Origin: Paracamarosporium sp. OC-R06-R3
Lineage: Eukaryota; Ascomycota; Dothideomycetes; Pleosporales; Didymosphaeriaceae
Reading direction: 5' to 3'
Assembly: GCA_019828545.1 (NCBI GenBank)
Contig: JACVRA010000406.1
Span: 1 to 64,000 of the forward strand
Length of the DNA: 64,000 bases
Positions 46,466 to 59,690 of this stretch are shown piece by piece (the first letter of the stretch is position 1; the number at the start of each line of letters is the position of its first letter). The notes under the pieces were generated by a model, which saw only the letters and a program-made list of their open reading frames with translations, was not told the origin of the DNA and ran no database searches. Position numbers and translations under genes: made by a program.

Positions 46466-48533
46466 ATGGACATGTCGCAGAACGTCTCAGCGCAACGGCA
46501 CGGTGAAAACCTGCAAAGCGGATACCCAAACAGTGGGTTGTTGTTGCCCGCTGTCGCGGCTCTGGTGATTTTGACCCCGCGTTTGACGTCCATCATATAC
46601 AGTTGCTGATCTGTAGACAGTTCTTTGCCGCTTTACTCAGTCAGGTTGTGTATAACTTGTACTTCCATCCTCTGAAAGACATTCCTGGGCCGTTGTTGGG
46701 GAGAGCATCGCTATTATGGCGCTTCATGTACTGTATGGGCGGCCACTGGCAGTGAGTAGCCTTTAGGTTCCTGATTGACGTGTTTCAATGAGCACACTAT
46801 AGCAGACGTTTGCTCAAGGCCCGAGGGTAGAGGCCTCCTGTGGCGCCTTTATCCCGGGACACACAAGACGGAACCCATCCACGTAAGACTTCTACTGACT
46901 TCATTCTCCCATCATCAGCCTTCACATCCAGCGCGCTCATAAACGCTATGGTCCGTGTCCCATACCCCTCATCTCTTAACCCCTAACCCTCTCCTGCAGG
47001 AGACGTAATCCGCGTCAGCCCCAACGAACTCTCCTTCGCGAGCGCCAGCGCGTGGAAATCCGTCTACGGCAACCAAAAAGGCGCACCCATCACGAAAAAT
47101 GAATTCTGGGACATGATCGGTCTGGGCTTCGACGAAGGCTCCATCGGCTCAGAGCGTGACTTCCATCTCGCAGCGCAGAAACGCGATTTGTTCGCGGACG
47201 CCTTCTCGAATCGGAATCTCGTCAAGCAGGAACCCATTATGCAGCAGTTTGTCAGTTTGTTCATAGATAAGATTGGGAAGTTGGGGGATAGAGAGGAGGG
47301 CATGGATATAGGGCAGTGGTTTTTGTACTTCGGTTTTGATTTGGGGACGAAGATGGCGTTTGGGGAGTCGTTTGCTTGTCTTGTAAAAGGTTAGTTCTTG
47401 GGCAGAGAGGTATAGGAGGTTTGAGAGTAGCTAACGAGTGCTACAGAGAAGGCGCATGAATGGCTCACGCTCATCCTGCCGCTTTTCTTCATTGTTAACA
47501 CTGCGGATAACTTTAGGCGGCTGCCTTTGGTCGTGCCAGTGCTCAAACTGATCCCGATGAAGTGGTTCCAAGGGGTCCGCGGAAAGATCGTTAAATATTC
47601 CAAAGATCAGACTGCAAAGTAAGTCGTCATGCGTTGGTAAATTGAGCGAGCGGGTTGACTGACATGCGAGAATAGGCGCCTGCGCATAACAGGTGAGCAG
47701 AATGACTTCTTCGACAAGGTGGTTGAGAAGGTCCACAATGGCGAGGTATCTGAAGAGGAAATGGCATCTCACCTGTTCACTCTGAGGTAAGTATACCACC
47801 AAGCAAAATCCTTTGAAGACGTAGGATCGCTAATGCGATTGTAGTGTTGCAGCCGGGGAGACCCAAGCGACATCGATGACCGGAATTTTATACTATCTAC
47901 TTAGGAACCCGGACACGCGTGATAAGCTTCAGCGTGAAGTCCGAGGAGCGTTCAAGAGAACTCAAGACATTGACGTTGCCTCGCTCCTAAAGCTTCCGTA
48001 CCTTCAAGCGGTACTCAAAGAAGGCATGCGCATTCATCCCGCAGTACCACAGGGTTTACCACGGGTTTCGCCTGGAACCACGATTGAAGGAATCTACGTT
48101 CCTCAGGGAGTAAGCCACTATTACCGTCCTACTCTTCGTATTTATTGACACTACGTAGACTGAGGTGTATGTATCTGCGTGGTCGACAAGCCATGATGAT
48201 CGCTACTTCCATGACCCGTACGCTTACAAGCCGGAGCGCTGGATCGACCCAGAGTGCCAGGACGTGAAAGACGCGAGTCAACCGTTCGGACTTGGACCTC
48301 GAGTCTGCCCAGGAAAACGGTAAGTGGCCTTGTCTTGGCCTTGAAGCGTTACTAACATTCGTAGTCTTGCATATTCCCAGATGTCACTGCAACTGGGCAA
48401 GATGATATACACGTACGACATGGAGCTTCTGGAGAGTAGTCGGGACTGGATTGATGGTTGTAGGGTTCACTACTTCTGGTGGATGCCGCCTCTAAATGTG
48501 CGCTTTCGGCCCCGCGCAGACCCGTCTTCCTGA
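46466..48533 (+). CDS. Cytochrome P450 monooxygenase
   Basis: Nine exons close in phase: 46466-46564, 46621-46751, 46919-46950, 47000-47389, 47447-47618, 47676-47786, 47845-48109, 48159-48319 and 48365-48533, giving 509 residues. The N-terminus carries a hydrophobic membrane anchor (LLLPAVAALFFAALL) followed by YNLYFHPLKDIPGP. The I-helix motif AAGETQ is at 314-319, the K-helix Glu371-x2-Arg374 in LKEGMR, PERW at 425-428, and the haem loop PFGLGPRVCPGKR with Cys450. All catalytic parts are present, so it should be an active ER-bound haem monooxygenase. Next to a sesquiterpene synthase it most likely oxidises that hydrocarbon. Intron 2 is long (167 bp), and exon 3 has only 32 bp, which automatic callers may miss. 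Confidence 0.93.
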
Positions 48534-48760
48534 AAATGTGTAATCGGAATGCACTTGAACGAACAAAAACCAAAAGCGTACGCACAGGAGTTAGGAGTCA
48601 CTTAGCGTAGTCGGAAATCATAGTTCAGACCGTGAAACGCAGTTATCAACATAGGATGCGTTAACGGTTGCCGTATGAGCACTGTATTGCAAACTAATGG
48701 TGACAAGTATTCATCTACGGCTGTGGTGAAGTGTATTCTGAGGTAATACAGCGTTCGTAA

Positions 48761-50202
48761 TCAGTGATAGGTACCCTGGACCATGTTCAACAGACTTTCA
48801 TGCAGGTCCCAAGCGGCAATCGGCGCCTCTTGTGCGAAACTCAGCCAGTGGTCCACTGCATCCTGGCCCTTGTAAGTAATCAGCATTACCATGCCAAAGT
48901 CGTCCAGTTCGTTGCCACTTCCGTGGCGAATGAAATGATCAAAATTCATGCCTGCAACGAAGTACTAGATTAGCTAGAATCTTCCAGATGTAAAATCCAC
49001 TTTGCAAATCAAAACCAAAGATGTCATCGATAAGAGTAGGATTGATACAGGGCACATTTCTTACGTCACGAAATGCATAGAACTGCGCACATACCTGCAG
49101 TCCAAAAGGGGTCGTGACCTTTCTTGACTCGCTCCCACTCAAGCGGACCAGTAGCGTCCCATAGTTTTCGTTGAGCCGTGAAAGAATGCGCAGAAACTTG
49201 CTCGCCTAGAACGCAGTAGCCGCGCTTGAGAAGCGAGTAGATACCGGCTAGGAAGACGCTCATAGTGCTAGTGCGCCGTGCAGACTCGCCGAAGATCCAG
49301 GAGCGCCAAGAAGGTGCCGTATCCGTTGTGTAGCTTTGCTCCTCAGTTGTGAGGCTGTTGAGCCGATTCGTCCACGCCTCGAGTACTAGTTCGGCTTTCT
49401 CCGCTTGTGCACCTGTATCCATGATAAGTCAGTCAACGTCACTAAGGCCCACGTAGACTCAACGTATTACATGACCTCTATGATCGGCATGGGTTGTGAT
49501 CGGAGATTACACACGTTGACGTACGTCACCATCAAAGAGTCTGATGAACTGGAAGATGAGCAACGCTTGCACGGCGGCTAACAGATCGAGCGAAGTCCAA
49601 GATCCCTGGTTTGGAGAGCGTAACAGCTCGTTCGCCTTAGACTCTATGACAGTGAAAGCAACGATCGCATTCTGTTCCGTTTTGGTGCAGTAGATCGCAC
49701 ATGCAGCGTAGGCATCTTGGAGCGCTTTCGGCATGTCGTTAGCGTACAGCTTCGGGTGAATGAAGGGTGCTTTCCCCTCTTTGACCCATTTCTCAGGCCA
49801 TGTTTGGAAGCGGTGAAGAGCTGCTTCCATTTCTGGGCGTTCCAATGTTGGTTTGTTTGGCAGATTGGCATTGCTAGGATATATCGAGTCGAGCTCCGAT
49901 AATCGATAGGCTTGTGATGTAGAGCTGCCAGAATAAGTCCCGGAAGATGCAGTAGCAACTTCGAGCTGTGGCTGTAGCGCACCTTCCCATGGAAGAACAT
50001 TGGGGTCTCTTAACAAGTCGTCCAACCACGGAAATTCTAGCTCTGGGATGGATAAATCTGGAGCAGTGTTCTTGCTGGGGTAGGCACACGTGATGTTCTT
50101 CTTTGCACATCGAACGCATCTGGGTAGCTCCATGCCGCATTTTCGCTTGGCCTTGACACATTCGCTACATGATTTTCGCTTCGAGAAGGGTGTTCCAGCC
50201 AT
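48761..50202 (-). CDS. Zn2Cys6 (GAL4-type) transcription factor
   Basis: Proposed exons 49530-50202, 49095-49412 and 48761-48951 close in phase to 393 residues. The zinc cluster is textbook: C12-x2-C15-x6-C22-x6-C29-x2-C32-x6-C39, in SCSECVKAKRKCGMELPRCVRCAKKNITC. A Ser-rich linker follows, then a helical region (ALQDAYAACAIYCTKTEQNAIVAF, LDLLAAVQALLIFQFIRLFDG, and SARRTSTMSVFLAGIYSLLKRGYC) typical of the regulatory half of short fungal cluster regulators. It faces the P450 tail to tail (228 bp) and is divergent from topoisomerase II. Its position suggests it activates the synthase and P450. Intron 2 (143 bp) contains an open stretch and could hide another small exon. Confidence 0.85.
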
Positions 50203-50894
50203 AGCGTGAGTGGAACGAGCTGTTGGTGAATATCAGCAGGTCAACGAACTGTAGGTTGGGATTGGTATGGACCATAGGAAGCTACCCTCGTGTGCATAAC
50301 GTGCTTACCAATAGAAAGATAGCGCTAGCCGCTTAGAGCTCGTATTTGCACTCGCTGAATGGAAGGACAAAAGTCTGCGTACAGGGTCTGAGTGGGTGGG
50401 AAGCGTATTTGTCCAAACCACAAGGCGAGTGAGCTCCTGTGTTGCTCGTGTTGGTGATCAAGATGCTCGAAGTCGTGGCTGCCCAAAAGAGATCTCCAAA
50501 GCTGCTCTTGACTTACGGGGAGATTTGCACTCGTTTTGAGGAGGGTTCTTCGCGACGAAAGGGGAGGACTATCTGGCGGTTTGACTTGGCTTCGCTTTCG
50601 TTGTTCGTCGGTGATGCACGAAGGGGGAGAGTGAAAGTGAGAGTGGTGCTTTCGGCGCCATCCCAGATGGGCCTAGCGCGCAACTAACGGGGACCCTAGC
50701 GTGATTCGTCGCGGCAACCAAGTCGAACCAAAACACAAAGAGCGCGATCAAAACACACCCCCAGCGCTCGCCTCTCCACCACACCCTTCTCTTCTTTCCT
50801 TTGCAACACTCGCCACGTCACTCGCTGGCCTGGGTGCAATCGCTCTTTTTCTTCCTTTCTGTCCTGCGGGACGTTTTCCCAGACGTTCGCCAGA
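50203..50894. promoter_or_regulatory. Divergent promoter between cluster regulator and topoisomerase II
   Basis: A 692-bp shared upstream region of a pathway regulator (-) and a housekeeping gene (+). The TOP2 side is pyrimidine-rich (CTTTTTCTTCCTTTCTG about 30-60 bp before its ATG), as is common in fungal housekeeping promoters. Confidence 0.5.
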
Positions 50895-53800
50895 ATGGAC
50901 GACTCCCTCGTCGAATCGGACTTTGACGACGGCGCAAGCTCTGACTTCGCACCACCTGCTAAACCTGCAAAGGCCGCCAAAGCTGTCAAAGCGAAAGCTG
51001 CAGCACCCAAGAAGGCCGCTGGCCCCGCAAAGGTCCGAGGCCGACCGCCAAAAGACCCCTCCGCGCCGCCCAAGGCAAAGGCACCGGCGAAGGCGAAGGC
51101 AGCCCCCAAGAAGAAGCGCAAGAATGATTCTGATGGGGAAAATTCCGACGTAGATATGAATGACGATGCGCTCGACGATGATGACGACTCGGTGCTCGCC
51201 GACACGCCGCCAAAGCAGAAGAAGGCTCCAGCGCCAAAGAAGTCGAGCGGCAAGGCCTTGTCAAGCATTGCAAACGAGAGCTTCGACATGATGGATGGCA
51301 TAGAAGACTCAGCACCCAGCGGCAAGGCAGGTGCTGGCGGCGCAAGCAGCAAGTACCAGATGGTAAGCATCGGCTCAGCTGTTGCGCGGGCGCAGTCTAA
51401 CATTGTGGCAGCTTACCCATCTGGAACAAATCTTGAAGCGACCTGACACATATATTGGCTCCGTCGAACAAACTTCGGATAAAATGTGGGTGTACAACTC
51501 GGCAACAGAGGCCATGGAGTTTCGCGAGGTTTCCTACGTGCCCGGTCTCTACAAGATTTTCGATGAAATCCTCGTGAACGCGGCCGATAACAAGCAGAAC
51601 GACAAGGACATGACCGAGATCCGGGTAACACTGGACCGCGAATCCGGTGAGATCTCGGTGAAGAACGACGGCAACGGTATTCCAATCGAGATACACAAGG
51701 AACACGGCATTTACGTGCCTGAGATGATTTTCGGCCATCTTCTGACCTCTTCGAACTATGACGATAACCAGGCAAAGGTTACGGGTGGACGCAACGGTTA
51801 TGGTGCTAAGCTTTGCAACATTTTCAGTACTGAATTCACGCTGGAGACGGTCGATTCGAAACAGAAGAAGAAATACAAGCAGACGTGGACGGACAATATG
51901 AGCAAGATGGGCAAAGCAAAAATCACCGACATCAAGACGGACGATTATACCAAAGTCTCCTACAAAGCAGACTTCAAGAAGTTTGGCATGTCGGGCATCG
52001 ATGACGACTTTGAGGCTCTTGTCAAGCGCAGGACGTACGACATTGCTGGCACACTCCGAGGTGTCAAGGTGTATCTCAATGGCGACCGCGTCAAGGTTAC
52101 CAGCTTCGCCAAATACATGGAGATGTACACCAAGGCTATTCGCCTTGAGCAGGGCAAGTCTGAGGAAGACAAAGATGTCATCATCACAGACCGCCACGAC
52201 CGCTGGGATATCGGTTTTGCGGTCTCAGACGGATCTTTCAATCAGGTGTCATTTGTCAACTCTATCGCCACGACTTCGGGCGGTACGCACGTCAACTACA
52301 TCGCAGACCAGATTGTCGAGAAATTGCTTGCTGTCGTCAACAAGAAGAACAAGGGTGGCGTCAAGCTGAAGCCAGCTCAGATCAAGAACCATATATTCCT
52401 CTTCGTCAATTGTTCGATCGTCAACCCGGCCTTCACATCCCAGACGAAAGAACAGCTGACGACCAAAGCGAGCCAGTTCGGCAGCAAACCGGTCTTGAGC
52501 GACAAATTCTTGAAGGCAATCGAGAAGACCGACGTCATCCAGAACATCATGCATTTTGCCCGGCAAAAGGCCGACCAACTGCTAAAGAAGACTGACGGCA
52601 ACAAGCGGAGTCGTATGAGCAATTCCAAGCTCACTGATGCGAACAAGGCAGGCACTAAGGACGGTTACAAGTGCACTCTCATCTTGACCGAAGGTGACTC
52701 TGCTGCCCTTCTCGCCTTGGCCGGACGTGCTGTGGTCGACCCTGACTTGTTTGGCGTCTTTCCCCTTCGTGGTAAGCTCCTTAACGTCCGCGACGCTTCC
52801 ATCGAACAGATTTCCAAGAACCAGGAAATCCAGAATATCAAGAAGTTCATCGGTCTGCAACACAAGAAAGAGTACACCGACACAAAAGGTCTTCGGTATG
52901 GCCACATCATGATTATGACAGATCAAGATCATGACGGCAGTCATATCAAGGGATTGCTGATCAACTTCCTGCAATGCCAGTTTCCCAGTTTGCTTAAAAT
53001 CCCAACCTTTTTGATGGAGTTCATAACTCCCATCGTCAAGGTATGGAAGGGCGACCCGAAGAATCCTCGAGGCTTGAAGAGCTTTTTTTCTATGCCTGAA
53101 TATGAAGAGTGGAAGGAACAGCACAGCCACGAAAAGGGATGGGACCACAAGTACTACAAAGGATTGGGAACCAGCGGTCCCGAAGACGCTCAGATCTACT
53201 TCCGTGATCTCGATACTCATATGAAGGCTTTCCATACGATGCGGGATCGAGAGGAGGAGCTTATCGAGCTCGCCTTCTCCAAGAAGAAGGCTGATGCCCG
53301 TAAGGAGTGGCTGCGGGAATTTGTTCCTGGTAACCATCTTGATTTGACCACGAAGGAGATCACTTATGATGACTTTGTCAATAAGGAGCTTATTCTCTTT
53401 AGCATGGCAGACAACATGCGATCCATTCCTTCGATAGTCGATGGTTTTAAGCCTGGTCAACGCAAGGTTCTCTACACTTGCTTCAGGCGAAACCTCAAAA
53501 AGGACGTCAAAGTAGTTGATCTCGCCGGTTCCGTTTCTGGTACCACGGACTATGCCTACGGTGAGGCGTCTATGCAAGGAACCATTGTGGGTCTTGCGCA
53601 GAACTTCGTGGGGTCCAATAACATCAACTGCCTAGAGCCCAGTGGCAATTTCGGATCGCGACTTCAAGGTGGTAAGGATGCTGCCTCTGCCAGGTACATC
53701 TACACTCGTCTCTCACCCTTCGCTCGACGAATTTTCCACCCACACGACGATGCCCTTCTCAAGTATGGTGAATCAGATGGAAACAAGATCGAACCGGAGA

Positions 53801-56187
53801 TGTACGTGCCTATCTTGCCCATGGTGTTGGTGAACGGTTCAGATGGTATCGGAACCGGTTGGAGTTCTTCCATCCCCAATTATAATCCCCTTGAGATTGT
53901 AGAGAACCTGAGGATTCGCATGCAGGAGGGCAGTTCGAAAGAGGACATGCGACCGATGGCTCCCTGGTTCCGTGGCTTCACTGGACAAACCGAAGAGCTC
54001 CCTAACGATCGTTATAAATTCACTGGTACCATCCGGGAGACTGGTGACAACGAGGTCGAAATCACGGAACTACCGGTGCGTTACTGGTCGCAGGACTTCA
54101 AGGAGAAACTCGAAGAGATCATCAAGGCGGAGAAAGTTCCTTCAATCATCAAGGATTACGTTGACTACAATACACCGGACAGGGTACATGTGATCATAAA
54201 GATGGAGGACAAACACATGCAGGCTGCCCGAGCTAAGGGTTTCGAGGAGACGTTCAAACTCTCTTCAACCATGGCTACGACTAACTTGGTTGCCTTCGAT
54301 CCTCAGGGCCGCATTCACAAATACGCCACTGTTCTCGACATTATGGAGGAGTTCTATCACATTCGTCTGCGATATTACGAGAAGCGCAAGGTATGGCCGA
54401 CCCTTACTAGCTGACTATGTTTGTTCTAATGCTTCGTAGGCCCATCAAATTGAAGAGCTAAACAAGGAGCTCATGAAATTGACCAACCAAGCTCATTTCA
54501 TTCAGATGATCATAGACGGCAAGCTTGTTGTGTCGAAGAAGAAGAAGGCTGTCCTTGTCGAAGAGCTCAGGAAGCTTGGTTTCAAGCCATTCCCTAAGGT
54601 CGCGGATGCCAAAAAGGCCGGTGAGCAAGAGGACGCGCAAGACGATGATGATGAGAGCGAACGTGAAGTCGGTGCAAGCGACTACGACTACCTGCTCGGC
54701 GTAAGTACAAAGACCTCATTGCTAGCCGACTCACGTCTAATACATTACAGATGGCTATCTGGTCCCTAACCCAGGAGCGTGTTGAAAAGCTGCAGAAACA
54801 GATTGGGGACAAGGAGCTGGAAATCGACGCTCTCCAGGCTCTAACACCAAAGGACATTTGGACTCGAGACCTCGACCAGTTCGTTGAGGAGTGGAACAAC
54901 CAGCTTGATGATGAGAACAAGCGCAAGAAGAAGATCGCCGCCATGGGTCGTCGCGCATCCAGCAAGCTTGGCATTGGTGCCTCCAAGGGTGGCAAGCGGA
55001 AGAAGAAGAGGGCAGGCTCTGACTCTGATTCCGATGAATTCTCTGACTATGGCCCTGTTAGGAAGAAGGTCGCCAAGCCGAAGACCGGCGGTCTGCTCAG
55101 TTATCTTAAGAAAGATCCTGACGAGCCGTCGAAGCCGGAACCATCGAAGGCTACTGCCACAAAGCAGGCCGGAATGCTCTCGTATCTGAAGAAGAGCCCG
55201 CCAGTTGCGTCGGAAGATGCTATGGATGTTGATGATCCTGCCCCCACGGCCCCTGCAGCTGCTACGAAACGTGGTCGACCGGCTGGCGCAAAGAACGCCA
55301 AGAAGCCTGCACCTGTGCCTGTTGACTCAGAGTCAGATTCGGATGTCTTTGCTGTTGTCGCTAAAGAGGCTAGTAAGAAGAAGCCTGCCGAAACCGTGAC
55401 CAACGGTCGAACTGCCCGCGGCGCGACGAAGAAGGCTACCAACTACGCAGTGGATAAGGACAGTGACAGCGACAACAGTGACGACGACTTTGACGTCAGT
55501 ATGATGGTCAAGACTATCGGCGCCAGCGGTAATGATCGTCCTCTCTTCTCAGATCCCACAGCTCGGCCTAGCAGCACTCGGCCCGGCAGTGCTACTGGTG
55601 CAGCGTCGAAGCTCAACGGCCGTGCTGCGCAGAAACCGACCCTCATCGATGACGACGACGACCTGGAAGAGACGAACTACGAGGCCCTTGCCCAGGGTTC
55701 GCCGGAGAAACCTGCACCTCGCAACTTCGATGGCGCCTTGGAGTCCGACATGTCCGACGACGACATTCTCCTCAGCGTCAAGAAAAAGGCACCAGTCAAA
55801 GCCATGCCCAAAGCCAAAGCCGCGCCGAAGGCCAAAACCTCTGCGTCTTCCACCGTCGTAGCAAAGAAGACGACGCAGCTCAGTCCCGCGGCAAAGGCGT
55901 ACGCCGCCCGCCTGGGTAAAACCAAGGACCTCGCGCCGCCCAAGTCAAAGGCTAAGAAGCCCGTCACAGTCGATTCAGACGAGGAGGATACGCTGATGGA
56001 TGACGCAAACAAGCTAGCCAACGACATCCTCTCTGACGACGAGGATGACGAATCCGTCGTGAAACCGAAGCCCGCTCCTGCAAGACCAGGTCGGAGGGCG
56101 GCGGCGAGGCCGGCAAAGTACGTTCTTAGCGATGACGAGGATGAGGATGAGCCGAGCGAGGCGAGCTTCGACGACGATAGCGAGTAG
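50895..56187 (+). CDS. TOP2: DNA topoisomerase II
   Basis: Four exons close in phase: 50895-51362, 51412-54390, 54440-54700 and 54751-56187, giving 1714 residues. After a 150-residue basic, Ala/Lys/Pro-rich leader with an AT-hook-like RGRPPK, the ATPase domain begins at YQMLTHLEQILKRPDTYIG. It shows DEILVNAADN and the GRNGYGAK nucleotide loop. The TOPRIM domain has EGDSA (Glu583) and DQDHDGS (from Asp660). The cleavage domain carries the catalytic Tyr918 in DAASARYIYTRL. The C-terminal domain is long, charged and Ser/Asp-rich with several basic nuclear signals, as in other eukaryotes. The enzyme passes one duplex through a transient double-strand break with ATP, and is essential for decatenation at mitosis. 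Family members are 1400-1700 residues; this one is at the upper end because of its N-terminal leader. Confidence 0.98.
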
Positions 56188-59100
56188 TGCGTTGCACGCA
56201 CACTTGCGGGTGGGAAGATGCAGATTGGCGTTTGCGGCTGGAGATACCCTAGCTCGGTGCTTGGCGTTTGGGCTGGGAATGGATATGGATATGGTATGGG
56301 TTTGGTAATGGGGCTTGGTTTTCTTATTCGTCTCGTTTGGTCGGAACGTTTCTACGTCTCGTAGTTGGTGGATCAGTCACTCAATGGAAACGATGGATTT
56401 TGCACATATGATTTACTTCGCATTGTTTTGGGTTCTACGTGTGGTGTGCTTGCGTGCTGTTTTGTATCCTTATGGACTGGGCTTGTTATTTGTTGAGGGG
56501 TACTGTAATTAAGCTAACGAGTATGGTTCTGCTTTGCTCATTGTCGCTATGTTGCGTTTGTGACGAAGTGCTATGAAAGACGTCTCTCCCTCTCGTGGTC
56601 TGTGTAGATTGTATATCCTACACGATTATGTGCTATATCCTATGCGAACCATCCCATTCTTATTCTATCTTGATCCTGTATAGAATGGAAGGGGATGAGT
56701 TCGTCATACGCAATGTGGTGTTGATAGAATCGCTGGTTTTGGTTGGTCTGTACTTCGTGTTCTCACGTAAGGAAAGGGTAGTGTGTTTAATGGAAATGGG
56801 TTGGGAATGTGTAGAGACGTGCTCCTCGACATGAGAGTCAGGGGTGGGAACTGCATGTATCACATGTTCGAAATGTATGGTAATGCGAGTTAAGTGCTTG
56901 AGGTTTGGGAGGGTGGGGGTTGTATTGGGATTTCAGTTCGATGGGTAGACGTATGGTGTGGGGAGCCAGAGGAGAAAGGGATCCAAGGGATTAGGAGAGA
57001 TCGCTTGAAGGGAAGGAGAAAGGCGAGTGATTAGAGCAGGGTACTGCATCCTTCTGTAAAATTTCTATGTAGTTTTTTGAGAGACGGTTGGGGAGATACA
57101 GTTAACGATAGGGGCGGATGTACCGCCCCGCTCCATTCCTAGATTATTACACTACACCGCACTCCACTCCACTTCATTGGATGCATATATACCTTTTTCA
57201 ATTTACATATATTAAAAGTACACTCGCTATATCAATCAATTCCGCTCGGTCGAAGCAATCAAGAGCCGTTTAAGTGCTAGACCTAGACGGTCCTCCCCTC
57301 GCGTATTACTCATATCTACATCCTTCCACAGCAGCAATAGGTATCTTATTAATCACCCAGTTCTCGCCATTCCTTAGCCTAATTTCCACCACAGTAGAGC
57401 AAAGCAGAGAAAATGCGCGGATCTCCGCGCGATGGTACGACGTCGTGCGCTCGCTGGTACGCCGCGTCGTGCGATGGAAGCACTCAGGCACGCACACGAT
57501 TGTGCTGTATAACATCAAGTCGGCATAATTGATCCGAGTCTCGCGGGATTGAACTAGGCTCAAAGGGTAACGAGAGGAGGGCGAGGTAATCTAATCACTC
57601 GACGAATCTGCGGCATACCTCAGCGAGTCCAAAAACCTTCGTGAACCCTGCTCACTCACCAGATCGAGTGTCTCTTCGACGTACAGGGCAAAATGATCTA
57701 CGCTTTTTGGCACCATGCGCGTACTCGCACAAGCCGAGTGAAGCGTAAGGGAACCTACCTGTCACCCGCCTGTCATCTACCTGTCATCCACTGCCTGGGG
57801 TCCCTTGCTACGCCGCGGCGTTGACACCGTGAAGCGATCGATTGCGTGTGCGCGTATGCGTATATGGAAGGAGCGGTATGACATGCACAGTGTTAATCAC
57901 CAGCATTTAGGCATGTCTGTCAGAAAACGCTACAGAAGACAGCGCTTGGGAATGAATAAATCCTAAAGCGAACATCCCCACATCCGTCTCACAGCCTCGT
58001 CCTTCTGGAACAGCGCACAATACAACCAGGAACAAGACCTCTCGCGACCCAACACACAGCGCTAGCACAACTATACTACTATGAGACAAATTGTACGTTA
58101 CGACTCGCTTCCACGTCCCCCCTCGGACTCATTAGTTGTAACGTAGAGTGGTGTCTGACGTGCACTCGAGCTCACCACTCATCCAACACTCTAAAGCTTA
58201 CAAAAGCTTGATTGCATGACAACGAGTATGTATCTCCTTGGCGTACATGGGAGAGAAATTGGCGAACACTGCCTGCCAGCCCTCAACACAGCCCGTGTCT
58301 TTGTATCAGATAACACTTCAACGGCCACCACGCGAGCACAAAACTCGTACCTCGTTCACTCGTGAACATAGTGAGGCGGAGTGGACCGCGCGTCCAGAAA
58401 GGGTAGAAGTACAACGAAGCCTCCCTCCCTCAATAAACTTTCATCGGTCTTGCGATGCTGTCCGTGTAGCGGATGAACCCCACGGTGACAGATAGGCCGG
58501 TATGACGTCCTTGTCTCCAAGATCCCTCGGGTACAACTCCAGGGCGAAATTAAGTTGCCCTTGTGCATCCTTCGTGCTGCCGCTCCCGTTTTGTGCGCCC
58601 CCGCCGTGTAACGCCATCTAACGCGGCAAATGCGGAGATTTTGACAAGCTGGTCGTACTCCACGCACAGATTCATTTGTGCTGCGCTGCGGTGTTGGGGT
58701 AGGTAGCCTCGAGGGCGTTGTGTCGTATGGGGTTTGTGGAAAGAAGGATCGAGTGATGCGAGGAGTGTGTGAGGAGGTGTGTGTTGCAACTCGTTGGTCT
58801 TTGTACATAAAGGGGGCGGTGCGATCCCGTGTACACTCGTCAGGTATTGGCAGCCATCGGCGGCAGAACGGTGAGCTGGAGGTTGTAAACGATGTGCGTA
58901 CGCGTATGCGGAGGCAGACGAACTACTATAGCAGTTTGCTTCCTATCGGTGAACGTCAGCGGGTGTGCTCGTGGTACAGATGCTAACATGCGATTAAGCT
59001 AAGCTCACAGTTGGTACGCTTCGACCAACGATTATGCTGAAGTTCCTGAGAAGAAGGAGCTAGTCGGCCAGAAGTCGCAACGAGACACTGCATTCTGCAT

Positions 59101-59472
59101 GGAAGCCATGTCCTAGGTTATCCACGAACATTCTGTGCCCGTACGTCGTTATCGCTGGCCACTGAATGCGAAGAGCTTGCATACTGAACGTGAAAGCGTA
59201 CCATACTTGTCATGTTCTATCGTCATCCTCATGTAGGTATTTGTACGCATTCGACGTACACTGCGGAAGCCCAGGTATGACTTTACTCGTGCCCACTCTC
59301 CTGTGGTGCTGTAGGGCAGTTCTAATACGTCAGTAGGCCAGAGAAGGACATCGTAGCAAGACTTTGACATACAAGTTTCACGGGCAGGAACCTCCCTTCC
59401 GATCTTGACAGCTCCGTTGTACCGAACACGTTAGACCGCAACGTTGTCTCCAGGAGGCCGCCACCTCGCGCC
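56188..59472. other. Gene-poor region after topoisomerase II
   Basis: The first kilobase probably contains the TOP2 3' UTR. The remainder has no ORF with a domain or a convincing intron-exon structure. Near 57760-57795 the motif CCTGTCA repeats three times. Nothing else is recognised. Confidence 0.5.
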
Positions 59473-59690
59473 CAACAACGTCCATGTGCAAGCCCAGACA
59501 CCACCGTTCGAGACATAGCAAATGACCAGCTGGCCACAGTCAGTACACGCCCGTGCATCGCTCCACCTCCGTCTAGAGCAGAGAAAAACCGCTCAACAAT
59601 GTCCATGTGCAAGATCGGGCACAGTCTTTCGAAACATGTCGAATGAAGCATATTCACTGCCAGTGCACGTCCCACCCCCCTCCGCCCGGT
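59473..59690. repeat. Diverged tandem duplication, about 121-bp period
   Basis: Two units start at 59473 (CAACAACGTCCATGTGCAAG) and 59594 (CAACAATGTCCATGTGCAAG). They continue with recognisable similarity: a TTCGAGACAT/TTCGAAACAT segment, then CAGTNNNTACACGCCC against CAGTGCACGTCCC. A 133-codon minus-strand ORF overlaps both units but is probably coincidental. Confidence 0.6.

Noticed and set aside
46621..48148. P450 as a pseudogene, suggested by its fragmented ORFs
   Set aside because: Nine exons with canonical introns close in phase and all catalytic motifs are intact.
54600..56200. Long ORFs antisense to the topoisomerase II C-terminus
   Set aside because: They are Ser/Ala-rich mirror translations of repetitive Asp/Glu/Lys/Ala codons in the true gene.
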